From: Caldifarciminota bacterium
GTDB taxonomy: Bacteria; Hydrothermota; UBA3072; WFRC01
NCBI GenBank assembly: GCA_015486685.1
Contig: WFRC01000373.1
Location: 1-10,854, forward strand
Direction: 5' to 3'
DNA: 10,854 nucleotides
In this document: one piece after another, positions 1 to 6,897 of the stretch
Numbering within the stretch: position 1 is the first letter of the stretch
Layout of the letters: each line of letters starts with the position of its first letter
Notes under the pieces: model-generated
Told to the model about the DNA's origin: nothing
What the model saw: the letters and a program-made list of their open reading frames with translations, nothing else
The model's database searches: none
Program-made: the position numbers and the translations under genes

Positions 1-1598
1 CCCGGAACAGGCATAACTATATTTCCATTTGCGTCAGAAGTATTTGTGAAAAGGGTAGTATCCTGAATAATGCCTGCATTTCCCTTGATACCTCCATCTG
101 TACCCCATATCTTGAATCTCAAGGTATTTGTTGTATCAGGGATAATAGATGGGATATCTGTATAAATTACAGGATAATCAGAGATATTGATAGGTAGGGT
201 CGCATCTCCAAATAGATTATACTGTTCAAAATATGACCTTGTTATAGTTGTATCTCCACCATAGTCCTGTGCAAATAACAATTTACCCCGGTTTATTGCT
301 GTGCCAAATTTTTGATATCCATCCTTAAATATTGCGTCAAAGATTCTTCTCTGCAGAAGGTCGTCTTCATCCCATAATGAAGATGTAGATGAACCAAATG
401 CAAATATTCCACCCTTTTGCGGCACCCTGAGCCACTTTTCCATCATACATTCATCGGCATCATAAGAACCTGTAAAGCAAGCAAAACTCATAATAAACGA
501 GAGTTTATTCGTAGGTAGAAGATTATCAATATCTATGGTATTAAATGGAGGTCCCACCCATTGGTATGTGCCTCCATGCCCGGAATATACAGCAAAGGAC
601 CTCCCATTATTTAAGGCAGAATCAATAGGAGTGCCTGAATTATAGTAATAAAAAAGCGAATCGCATTCCATACCGCCTGAGCGTGCATCAGCCATAGAAT
701 AAATATGTGTGCTTTCTGCAACAGAATGATAATTACCGTCATTTGAAGCCATAAAATATGCCCTTTTTTTCCATGTCCCTCCCAGCGTATCATAGGAGAT
801 GATTTTATCAATTACTACATTTAATTGTGTTGTATTTCTAATACTAATCCTTCCATAGATAATGTCAGGGATATAATCTGCATCCAGACAACCATAATAC
901 AGGTCTGTATAATGGTCGCCTGTGTTTGGGTTATAACGGTCAAAAGCAGGAATTATATCTGTATCCCCCACTAATAAAAGATAGTCAGGAGATAAATTCC
1001 GAATCGCATTTCTAATATTCAGGGTATCTTCACCGATACTTTCTACCTTTACCACATTAACCACATATCCCTGAATCTCTTTATAATATATATATTTTCT
1101 TAAAGCAGAAAGAAAATTCTCAGATGTAATAATCAGTAGATTATTCCCCTTTTCCTTTTCAATAGGTAATGTGGGCAAATGATAACTATAGTTCATTGCG
1201 ATTTTTATTTTATTTTCGGATGGATTATATAAATAAGGGTGAAATTCAAAAATATATACAGGTATTCCGCGTTGTTTTCCTAAGTAAATAATCCTGTATG
1301 GCGATTTCGGATAGAATCTATCCCGTTTATAAAAACTCCTGTTAAAAACAAATGGAGGAGGGGTAGAACCTTTAAGTATAGGCATTTGTGCAGGATAAAT
1401 AGGTTTGCTTAAAGCGGTTTCAGTATATGTGAAATTTACCCTGACCTGTGTTGTATCACCTGTAAAAATTTTTCTAATCACAGGCATTTCAGGCTTACCG
1501 GGAATTTTCAGGACACTATTACATTGGGTATCCTGAATCTTAAGAAAATCACCTTTATTTATTATATTAACAGACATAAGAAAAAATATTAACATCAT
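1..1598 (-). CDS. Gingipain-like C25 family cysteine peptidase, C-terminus beyond the window
   Basis: Secreted or cell-surface endopeptidase of family C25. The frame is open from the ATG at 1598 to the window edge (532 codons), so the C-terminal end is missing. An in-frame stop at 1614-1616 fixes the start to 1598, or to the second ATG at 1595. Residues 1-15 are a short hydrophobic signal-like stretch (MMLIFFLMSVN). The catalytic domain covers roughly residues 160-450. The conserved LLVGDTDIIPAF comes first, then YSGHGG with the probable catalytic His341, then SFACFTGSYD with the probable nucleophile Cys374. The 33-residue His-Cys spacing equals that of H211/C244 in gingipain RgpB, quoted from memory. 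NLFGDATLPI ends the catalytic part; the remainder looks like the start of an Ig-like or sorting region. No clear Shine-Dalgarno is seen. Whether it is a type IX secretion substrate cannot be judged without the C-terminus. Confidence 0.9.
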   Translation of the reverse strand, partial: MMLIFFLMSVNIINKGDFLKIQDTQCNSVLKIPGKPEMPVIRKIFTGDTTQVRVNFTYTETALSKPIYPAQMPILKGSTPPPFVFNRSFYKRDRFYPKSPYRIIYLGKQRGIPVYIFEFHPYLYNPSENKIKIAMNYSYHLPTLPIEKEKGNNLLIITSENFLSALRKYIYYKEIQGYVVNVVKVESIGEDTLNIRNAIRNLSPDYLLLVGDTDIIPAFDRYNPNTGDHYTDLYYGCLDADYIPDIIYGRISIRNTTQLNVVIDKIISYDTLGGTWKKRAYFMASNDGNYHSVAESTHIYSMADARSGGMECDSLFYYYNSGTPIDSALNNGRSFAVYSGHGGTYQWVGPPFNTIDIDNLLPTNKLSFIMSFACFTGSYDADECMMEKWLRVPQKGGIFAFGSSTSSLWDEDDLLQRRIFDAIFKDGYQKFGTAINRGKLLFAQDYGGDTTITRSYFEQYNLFGDATLPINISDYPVIYTDIPSIIPDTTNTLRFKIWGTDGGIKGNAGIIQDTTLFTNTSDANGNIVMPVP

Positions 1599-1649
1599 TT
1601 TTTCTTCAATCTTTTATATTTCTTTCCAGATAATCTTTTTCATACATTT

Positions 1650-1677
1650 AAGATAACAAATTCTTTCATTTTTTCAA
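1650..1677 (-). promoter_or_regulatory. Possible promoter of the C25 peptidase gene
   Basis: On the minus strand TTGAAA (1677-1672) and TATCTT (1655-1650) are separated by 16 bases. The match to the sigma-70 consensus is 5/6 and 4/6. Transcription would begin near 1643, giving a leader of about 45 bases. The region is AT-rich, so chance matches are likely. Confidence 0.35.
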
Positions 1678-1695
1678 GTTTTTATTTTGGTAACT

Positions 1696-1953
1696 GGGGA
1701 CGGTCCTTCAAAAGTTCAAAACTTTTTTTATAATGGTGAGTAATGTAAAATGAATAAAAACTTTTGTTAGATTGAGTTTCAGAAATAAAATAATTTTTAA
1801 TCCTTCAATGTAATCAATGGCTTATTGTTATAATAATTTTTAGTTGTCGGCACCTTTATAAAAAAAATTTCTCAAATATAGATATACCAGGGTATACAAA
1901 ATAAAGTTGAAAAATGATAAAAACAGACTTTTGAACTTTTGAAGGACCGCCCC
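1696..1953. mobile_element. 258-bp MITE-like element with inverted terminal repeats
   Basis: The left end at 1696-1721 begins GGGGACGGTCCTTC. The right end at 1929-1953 is its reverse complement except for one missing base; 21 consecutive bases match perfectly. The AT-rich interior of about 207 bp has no coding frame. Inverted ends, small size, lack of coding capacity and intergenic position fit a non-autonomous, palindrome-ended mobile element. GGGGACGG also appears at the end of another repeat nearby (2131-2150, other orientation). No target-site duplication is obvious at the flanks. Confidence 0.6.
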
Positions 1954-2162
1954 TCTGCATTGAAGGCTTTAGCCTGCGAAGAAAAATTTAGGGTAACGAG
2001 ATAATCTTTCAGGTTTTACCCCTTTGTCATTGCAAAGCTCAATTTATTGAGCCGTAGCAATCTCATTTTTCTCCTGTCATTCTGAATTTATTTCAGCATC
2101 TCATTATTACCATAGTGTCACAGAGTCAAGCACCGTCCCCACTGTCCCCCACTGTCTTGTTA
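1954..2162. repeat. Cluster of short palindromic dispersed repeats, no gene
   Basis: Three repeat-like units lie here. At 2025-2064 a unit opening TGTCATTGC and ending GCAATCTC has nested arms (2029-2033 with 2057-2061; 2037-2042 with 2047-2052) around a TTTA loop. At 2075-2102 a unit opening TGTCATTCTGAA pairs CTGAA with TTCAG; an inverted relative is at 6358-6385. At 2115-2157 the minus strand reads GGGGGACAGTGGGGACGGTG followed by CTTGACTCTGTG, sharing GGGGACGG with the element at 1696. A small palindrome AGGCTTTAGCCT lies near 1965. Such units recur in intergenic DNA of many bacteria. Nothing else is seen between the two genes. Confidence 0.55.
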
Positions 2163-2999
2163 TTATTCTATTTGTTTAGCCAATCCTTCAATTAAATACA
2201 TCAATACAAGCCCCGAAAGAGGTTCATAATATATTCTATTCTCTACCTGAATTTTAATATTTACCCTATTTATTCCGGTGAAATACTGAATCTTTTCTCT
2301 ACCTTCTTTTCTTATTGCTACTGCATCTCTGTATGGATGAACGGATAAAATTTTTCTAATGTCCATACTGACGGTTCGCTTATTCCCTGAAAAAATAAGT
2401 CTCTTGTTTGTAAGAGTTAATGTTCCGCTATCTATTGTTCTTATTTCTTCATGTGATTCGCTCTGGGCATTAAATGCCCCAAGCCGAAAATACACACCTT
2501 TAGCAACCCTGAAACTTGGACCACCATATCCACCTTTTGTGATTCTTACTGCTCTGGGTTCTCGTAAAGATACATAATCTATATTCAGGATAAAATTCTC
2601 ATTTCTTTTTAAGATAATGTCGGGATTTCCGCTAATATCAAAAGATGGAATATTACCTTCCTTTAATTGCTCAAGATAGTATTCAATATCTGCTTCCATT
2701 TGTTTTGCATTAGACATTCCACCATAAGTAATATTTTTCCACTCCCCCGGGAGTAAACTTTGCCTTCCATATTCCTGCCATACAGGATTGGATTTATCGG
2801 AAACTGCTGCAAGTTTATATTTTTCTCCGGACTTTACAAATATAGCACCACACTTATTACAGACCATATTTTCAACAGCAATTAATCCAAAGAGTTTCTT
2901 TCTCTTAATGTTTTCAATCTTCCCTGTTTTACAAACAGGACATCTATCTGTCCATAATACATTTTTCGGAATATCTGGTTTTGATGGTGCATTATTCAT
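2163..2999 (-). CDS. Zinc-ribbon protein with C-terminal PH-like domain, function unknown
   Basis: Protein of 278 residues, probably cytosolic: no signal peptide or convincing membrane helix. The N-terminus holds a four-cysteine zinc ribbon, C20-x2-C23 and C47-x2-C50. A middle helical stretch (about 100-120) follows. The C-terminal half reads as a bacterial PH/GRAM-like beta domain with its characteristic strand GTLTLTNKRLIF at 192-203 and a following strand around SMDIRKILSV. Proteins of this layout are usually annotated hypothetical. PH-like domains bind lipids, peptides or proteins, but no ligand can be named here. It lies 49 bp downstream of the membrane-protein gene and may be co-transcribed with it; AGGA sits about 12 bases before the start. 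It is the last gene before the repeat-rich gap. Confidence 0.8.
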   Translation of the reverse strand: MNNAPSKPDIPKNVLWTDRCPVCKTGKIENIKRKKLFGLIAVENMVCNKCGAIFVKSGEKYKLAAVSDKSNPVWQEYGRQSLLPGEWKNITYGGMSNAKQMEADIEYYLEQLKEGNIPSFDISGNPDIILKRNENFILNIDYVSLREPRAVRITKGGYGGPSFRVAKGVYFRLGAFNAQSESHEEIRTIDSGTLTLTNKRLIFSGNKRTVSMDIRKILSVHPYRDAVAIRKEGREKIQYFTGINRVNIKIQVENRIYYEPLSGLVLMYLIEGLAKQIE

Positions 3000-3048
3000 A
3001 TTGGGAGTTCCTATCCTCTGGTCCTTGGGTTACTGTTGGTATCTGCAT

Positions 3049-4014
3049 TTATCTCATTAATTGGCTGATTGCTGCAAGAACGATAAATATGCCCGCGAAT
3101 AGAATGGATAATCTCCATGAAATCTTTTCTTTTCTTATAAAAAATAGATAAATAAATTCATATCCTCCTATGACTGGAATGGCTGCACCTGCGGCAATTG
3201 CGACAAATATGTGCGGAATGTTCATTAGTGGCTCAGAAAATAAATATGCAGATATATTAGCATTGATAAATCCCGAACTGAGGAATGGGATAGCAATATC
3301 CCAGCCCTGTTTAAAGTGCAAAGGATGGGCTTTCGTAAATAAGAAAATAGGGATTGCAGGGATGGAAACAAGGAGCATCCACCAATCCATCTTTTTTAGT
3401 GTTTCTTTACCGACAAAGGAGAATATAAATATACCTGAAAGCAGGACAAGCCCTGCAAAATACATCTTTCTCCCGTAGTATATCACGATAAATAGATAAA
3501 CAATGGCAGAAAATACAAGTTCCTGCCATCTAAACCTTTTAACTACTATATCCAGTTGAGACTTATTATTGCCAAAAATAAACGGAATAGAAAACGCTTG
3601 AATAATAAGCATTGAGGTGTATAAAAATATAAAGAGATGCGGGAAATAGAGCATAGATGATGCCGCACCGGGCTGAATGTAATTTTGATAATCTGCAAGG
3701 AACATATTTCTCAGGTTCCCGAAAGGCAATAACATACTCCCGAATATGGCAGAAAATGTAAAAAATGTAAGCGCTGACTTTCTGTCCTTAAAGACCCCGC
3801 TTTTTCTTTGCATCTCTGAAATTAAAGGTATACCCAAAAACAGAGGGGATAAAATATAAAATATCAAAAGCATTAAGAATGACTGCTGTCTCTCTGTCCT
3901 TCCCATCTTTAGAGAAAAATCCAGCAGGGTGTCTATAAAACCTGACCTTTTCACAGCACCTGCAATAAAAAGCATAATTATACTAATGACAAAAAAATTT
4001 AACGATGGATTCAT
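3049..4014 (-). CDS. Short SLC13/ArsB-like polytopic membrane protein, substrate unknown
   Basis: Inner-membrane protein of 321 residues with about 9-10 hydrophobic segments (near 5-20, 46-66, 81-98, 122-147, 165-180, 184-200, 211-227, 240-260, 268-293, 301-318). Residues 90-105, with PFGNLRN at 97-103, resemble the TPxGNPQN-type segment of SLC13/ArsB/NhaD ion transporters. Residues 245-260 (SSGFINANISAY) resemble the second-half SNVPAA segment. The usual Pro-Gln pair in the first motif is Leu-Arg here, and the chain is shorter than typical 370-430-residue family members, so transport activity and substrate are uncertain. The start overlaps the thpR stop by 4 bp (ATGA), indicating translational coupling, with AGGAGG 7 bases upstream. 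A DUF401-type or other permease family remains possible. Confidence 0.7.
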   Translation of the reverse strand: MNPSLNFFVISIIMLFIAGAVKRSGFIDTLLDFSLKMGRTERQQSFLMLLIFYILSPLFLGIPLISEMQRKSGVFKDRKSALTFFTFSAIFGSMLLPFGNLRNMFLADYQNYIQPGAASSMLYFPHLFIFLYTSMLIIQAFSIPFIFGNNKSQLDIVVKRFRWQELVFSAIVYLFIVIYYGRKMYFAGLVLLSGIFIFSFVGKETLKKMDWWMLLVSIPAIPIFLFTKAHPLHFKQGWDIAIPFLSSGFINANISAYLFSEPLMNIPHIFVAIAAGAAIPVIGGYEFIYLFFIRKEKISWRLSILFAGIFIVLAAISQLMR

Positions 4015-4550
4015 CTGAAACCTCCTAACTTAAACCTCTGGATTATTATATATTCAGGTCCTGTCCTTTTGAGTTCACTCTTAAAAAGTGTGAAATGGTC
4101 AACACTAAATGGTGGATATGAGAATCTAATCCCTTTCATATTCATCCTTCCCTTTTTTACCCTGCCGATGGTGATATGTGGAATATATTCTCTGTCTTCC
4201 TTTTTAAATTCACTACCTATTGATTTTTCTATGCTTTTGAATAACCTAATAATATCTGCTTTTCCCTTTTCAATGGAAAGATACACAATCCTTGCATGGT
4301 TTGTTTCAGGAAATCCATACGCATCTCCTATAGACGCCATAAAAGGATGGGAATTTTCCGCAGCAGAAAAAAGTATACTCTTTAATTCTTCAATCTTTCT
4401 TTCGTTTACTTCACCTAAAAATTTTAATGTTATATGCAGATTGTTTAATTCCACCTTTTTCACCGCCTTGCTTTTCAAAATTTCTTTTTCCATCTCAAAT
4501 ATTTTTCTTTTTGCCTCAAATGGAATTTCTATACCAATAAATGTTCTCAT
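4011..4550 (-). CDS. thpR: RNA 2',3'-cyclic phosphodiesterase (2H family)
   Basis: Cytosolic 179-residue enzyme of the 2H phosphoesterase superfamily (LigT/ThpR). Known members hydrolyse RNA 2',3'-cyclic phosphate to the 2'-phosphate and may ligate tRNA halves in vitro. Both catalytic HxTx motifs are present and correctly placed: HITL at 39-42 (within LHITLKFLGEV) and HITI at 125-128 (IPHITIGRVK). The N-terminus MRTFIGIEIP is family-typical and the length is normal. GGAGG lies 6 bases before the start. The gene is coupled at both ends by 4-bp ATGA overlaps, with cinA upstream and the membrane-protein gene downstream. Confidence 0.93.
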   Translation of the reverse strand: MRTFIGIEIPFEAKRKIFEMEKEILKSKAVKKVELNNLHITLKFLGEVNERKIEELKSILFSAAENSHPFMASIGDAYGFPETNHARIVYLSIEKGKADIIRLFKSIEKSIGSEFKKEDREYIPHITIGRVKKGRMNMKGIRFSYPPFSVDHFTLFKSELKRTGPEYIIIQRFKLGGFR

Positions 4551-5755
4551 TCCTTTACCTCCAAAAATTTCCTCAACATATTTAGCAAATAAATAGAAGA
4601 CTTAAATTTTATATCTTCCCTTTCACCCGAAAATACCTTATACTCTACATTGACCTTTTTCTTGTCTGCAACTGCCATCCATACCAGTCCAACGGGTTTT
4701 TCTTTTGTCCCTCCTGTGGGTCCTGCAATACCTGTTGTTGATATACCAATATCTGTATGCAAGGCATTCTTTACGCCAATTGCCATTTCTCTCGCTACAA
4801 CCTCACTTACTGCACCATCCTCCTTGAGAGAGTGTTCATTCACGGATAAAACATTCATTTTTACACCGTTATGATATGCCGTAATACTGCCAATGAAATA
4901 ATCAGAACTCCCTGAAACATTTGTAATTAAATGGCTAACAAGGCCTCCTGTGCAGGATTCGGCAATACTTAGGGTAAATTTCTTTTTTCTGAGGATTCTA
5001 CCAACAACCTCTTCTATCAGGATATCCCCTTCTCCATATATATTATCTCCAAACATATCTCTTATTTTATTAATAAGTTTTTCAATCCTCTTGCCACCCC
5101 CATAAAATCTTATGTCTACTCCTCTGTATGATGGTAAAAGTGCCATATATATTTTTTCTCTTCCGATATAATTATCAAGTTTTTCTTGAATTACTGATTC
5201 AGGCATACCAAAAATGCGTATTGTTTTAATATTTTCTTTTCCAATCTCCAGAGACCTCAGAATATATTCAAGGAGCGTTTCCATCTCCCTTGGCACACCC
5301 GGGAGCAAGAATACTGTTTTCTCTTTATTTCCGATTTTAATTGCAGGGGCAGTTCCCAATGGATTTTCAAAATATTCTGCTCCTTCAGGGATAAATGCCT
5401 GACTTATATTGGATTCAGGCATTCCCACACCCATCCTTTGAAAAAATGCCTTTGTCTTTCCCAATAGATTTTCATCCAATATGAGTTTTAGCCCAAAATA
5501 ATCTGCAATAGTCTTTTTTGTTATATCATCAAATGTAGGGCCTAATCCCCCTGTTGTAAATACAATATCTGCCATCTTCAAGGCAAAATTCAGGGTATTC
5601 CTGATTTCATCCGCACTATCACCAATTTGTGCCTTAAACACCACTTTATAATTTGTACCTGCAAACTTCCGCGATATATATACAGAATTTGTGTCTATTG
5701 TTTTTCCTGCAAGTATTTCATTACCTATACATATTATCGCAACCCTTTTATCCAT
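4547..5755 (-). CDS. cinA: CinA-like protein: MoCF-type domain plus NMN deamidase domain
   Basis: Full-length two-domain CinA of 402 residues. The N-terminal half is the molybdopterin-binding-type (COG1058) domain, with GNEILAGKTIDTNS near 11-24, TTGGLGPTFDD at 67-77 and LLPGVPREM at 150-158. In characterised homologues this half acts as an ADP-ribose/NADH-type pyrophosphatase. The C-terminal domain (about 245-402) is the PncC-type nicotinamide mononucleotide deamidase, with AESCTGG at 265-271, GAVSE near 314 and TTGIAGPTGG at 340-349. It would recycle NMN to nicotinic acid mononucleotide in NAD salvage. GGAGG lies about 5 bases upstream of the ATG, inside the end of pgpA; the two genes overlap by 22 bp. 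Confidence 0.96.
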   Translation of the reverse strand: MDKRVAIICIGNEILAGKTIDTNSVYISRKFAGTNYKVVFKAQIGDSADEIRNTLNFALKMADIVFTTGGLGPTFDDITKKTIADYFGLKLILDENLLGKTKAFFQRMGVGMPESNISQAFIPEGAEYFENPLGTAPAIKIGNKEKTVFLLPGVPREMETLLEYILRSLEIGKENIKTIRIFGMPESVIQEKLDNYIGREKIYMALLPSYRGVDIRFYGGGKRIEKLINKIRDMFGDNIYGEGDILIEEVVGRILRKKKFTLSIAESCTGGLVSHLITNVSGSSDYFIGSITAYHNGVKMNVLSVNEHSLKEDGAVSEVVAREMAIGVKNALHTDIGISTTGIAGPTGGTKEKPVGLVWMAVADKKKVNVEYKVFSGEREDIKFKSSIYLLNMLRKFLEVKE

Positions 5756-6177
5756 ATCCCTCCAATCCAGATTAAAATATTTGTTAAAATCCCATAAAAT
5801 ACATCATCATATACTACTCCACCCTTTTTTCTATCAAGAAAATGTGTATGTGGAATCTTAAATATATCCAGAATTCTGAATAAAACAAGTGCAATTCCTG
5901 CTATTAATACTGTATTTGAATGTAATAAAACAGCAAACATCATCCCGATGGATTCATCAATAACAATCTCGCGTGGGTCTTCTTCTTCCTTCCCATAACT
6001 TGACCATAAACCTATTGTTGTCCATCCAATAACAAGTATATAAAATGGGAATGTGTTCCAGTTCAAAAAATATATACCTATTATTGTAATAATAGCAGCA
6101 ATTGTGCCGCCACCCTTTATCTTTCCTATTCCAAACAGGGAAGAAATCACAAATTTTATTTTTTCAATTTTTTTCAT
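5734..6177 (-). CDS. pgpA: Phosphatidylglycerophosphatase A
   Basis: Inner-membrane protein of 147 residues that dephosphorylates phosphatidylglycerol phosphate to phosphatidylglycerol. Family signatures are in order. GIGKIKGGGTIAA at 16-28 corresponds to the usual GxxxPGTxGS, with Gly replacing the Pro. EIVIDESIGM is at 70-79 (usual IVxDExxG). FRILDIFKIPHTHFLD at 100-115 leads into YDDVFYGI at 123-130, the metal-binding acidic stretch. Three to four hydrophobic helices surround these. It heads the packed run with cinA, thpR and two further genes. The ribosome-binding site is weak (GAG about 8 bases upstream). No pgsA neighbour is visible, because the upstream DNA is repeats. Confidence 0.92.
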   Translation of the reverse strand: MKKIEKIKFVISSLFGIGKIKGGGTIAAIITIIGIYFLNWNTFPFYILVIGWTTIGLWSSYGKEEEDPREIVIDESIGMMFAVLLHSNTVLIAGIALVLFRILDIFKIPHTHFLDRKKGGVVYDDVFYGILTNILIWIGGIWIKGLR

Positions 6178-6188
6178 ATATCTCGTTG

Positions 6189-6280
6189 ATTTCGTCGTTT
6201 GCCTGTAGCGTGTATTTGCTGTGCGTTATTACACTGCGTTGTATATTTGCTTCGCGTATATTTGCCTTCGGCGTTATTTG
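6189..6280. repeat. Degenerate tandem array of ~15-base GCGTTATTTGC-type units
   Basis: About five to six imperfect units lie directly upstream of pgpA. On the plus strand they include GCGTGTATTTGCTGT, GCGTTATTACACT, GCGTTGTATATTTGCTTC, GCGTATATTTGCCTTCG and GCGTTATTTG. Several contain small self-complementary cores such as GCCTTCGGC. On the minus strand this lies in the presumed pgpA leader, so it could affect expression, but no regulator or promoter can be assigned. Confidence 0.5.
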
Positions 6281-6353
6281 TTATAACCTTTTACCTTTCA
6301 CATTTTACATCTAACTATACCCTAATCCGTATCATCATATCATCGTATCACCG
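6281..6353. repeat. AT-rich dispersed repeat, second copy near 9453-9508
   Basis: The stretch from AACCTTTTACCTTTCACATT to the series ATCATCATATCATCGTATCA closely resembles 9453-9508, which carries AACCTTTTACATTTAACATT and ATCATTATATCATCATATCG in the same order. This is intergenic sequence homology between two loci about 3 kb apart, with no coding sense in either copy. Confidence 0.5.
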
Positions 6354-6357
6354 TAAA

Positions 6358-6385
6358 GAGATTCTTCACTTCGTTCAGAATGACA
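6358..6385. repeat. Palindromic dispersed repeat (GAGATTCTTCACTTCG type)
   Basis: A 28-base unit opens GAGATTCTTCACTTCG and closes CAGAATGACA, with ATTCT/AGAAT arms. It is an inverted relative of the unit at 2075-2102 (TGTCATTCTGAA...CATCTC). Units of this shape are common dispersed intergenic repeats in many bacterial genomes. Confidence 0.5.
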
Positions 6386-6411
6386 GAATACATAATCTTC
6401 GTCTTCAAATA

Positions 6412-6539
6412 ACAGTCCTTTCTTTTTTTAACTTAATAAACTCTATTCACTCTATAAACTCAAAAAACTCATTTACTCATTCACTTCCTACTTCTCACTT
6501 CTCAGTTATCCCTAATATCACATTTGACCTTTATATATA
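6412..6539. repeat. Nonamer-like repeat block related to 9900-9975 and 9390-9455
   Basis: The minus strand shows GAGTTTATA, GAGTGAATA and GAGTTTATT in a 9-base register (plus 6430-6465). The plus strand then continues with CACTTCCTACTTCTCACTTC and a CCTAATATCACATTTGACC tail. The first part aligns from ACAGTC onward with 9900-9975. The second part aligns with 9390-9455. It holds no supportable gene: the open frame at 6199-6540 is low-complexity and antisense to everything around. Confidence 0.5.
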
Positions 6540-6586
6540 ATACATAAAAATTCCCATTCGTCAAGATTTTTTTTAATTGATAATCA

Positions 6587-6841
6587 GGTACCAGCCCTTC
6601 ACATTTTCACACTTTTTATACAGAGTATCATCTAAAATTTAGAAAATAAATTCTGTTTTTGTTATTATCACTATATTTTGGTTATTTATCCAATTAAACA
6701 AAGGAAAAACAATTTTAATCCTTATCTCCTACAAAAAATTATCTGAAAAATAAAACAATCTCTACAATCTTGAAACAATAAGGGTTTGATTAAAATAGAA
6801 CTGAATCGGAAATATGAAAATGTGAAACACCGTTCCCGTTA
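6587..6841. mobile_element. Possible second ~255-bp inverted-repeat element
   Basis: TTCACATTTTCA at 6598-6609 is exactly inverted at 6815-6826. The right end, read on the minus strand, begins GGGAACGGTGTTTC, resembling the GGGGACGGTCCTTC end of the element at 1696. The left outer end is diverged. Size (~255 bp), AT-rich non-coding interior and intergenic position match the 258-bp element. It lies just downstream of the radical SAM gene. The call rests on 12 perfect bases plus a loose motif. Confidence 0.35.
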
Positions 6842-6844
6842 CCC

Positions 6845-6866
6845 CCTTAATATAGAACCATTAAGG
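6845..6866 (-). terminator. Weak hairpin downstream of the radical SAM gene
   Basis: CCTTAAT at 6845-6851 pairs with ATTAAGG at 6860-6866 around an 8-base loop, 32 bases after the maturase stop. On the transcribed strand no U-tract follows (the next bases are GGGGGTAACG), so intrinsic termination is doubtful; the hairpin may only protect the 3' end. Confidence 0.2.
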
Positions 6867-6897
6867 TCATTTGAGGCGCAGAAAAATATGAAAATCG

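Noticed and set aside
611..811. Minus-strand frame of 66 residues
   Set aside because: It lies in another frame within the C25 peptidase catalytic domain, which is uninterrupted across it.
4069..4596. Long plus-strand frame of 175 residues opposite thpR
   Set aside because: A shadow of thpR, whose two HxTx motifs and coupled start and stop identify the real strand.
6189..6280. CRISPR-like array
   Set aside because: Units are only about 15 bases, imperfect and directly abutting, with no unique spacers; no cas gene is present.
6199..6540. Plus-strand frame of 113 residues upstream of pgpA
   Set aside because: It is composed of AT-rich repeat modules shared with another intergenic region; the composition is low-complexity and no motif is visible.
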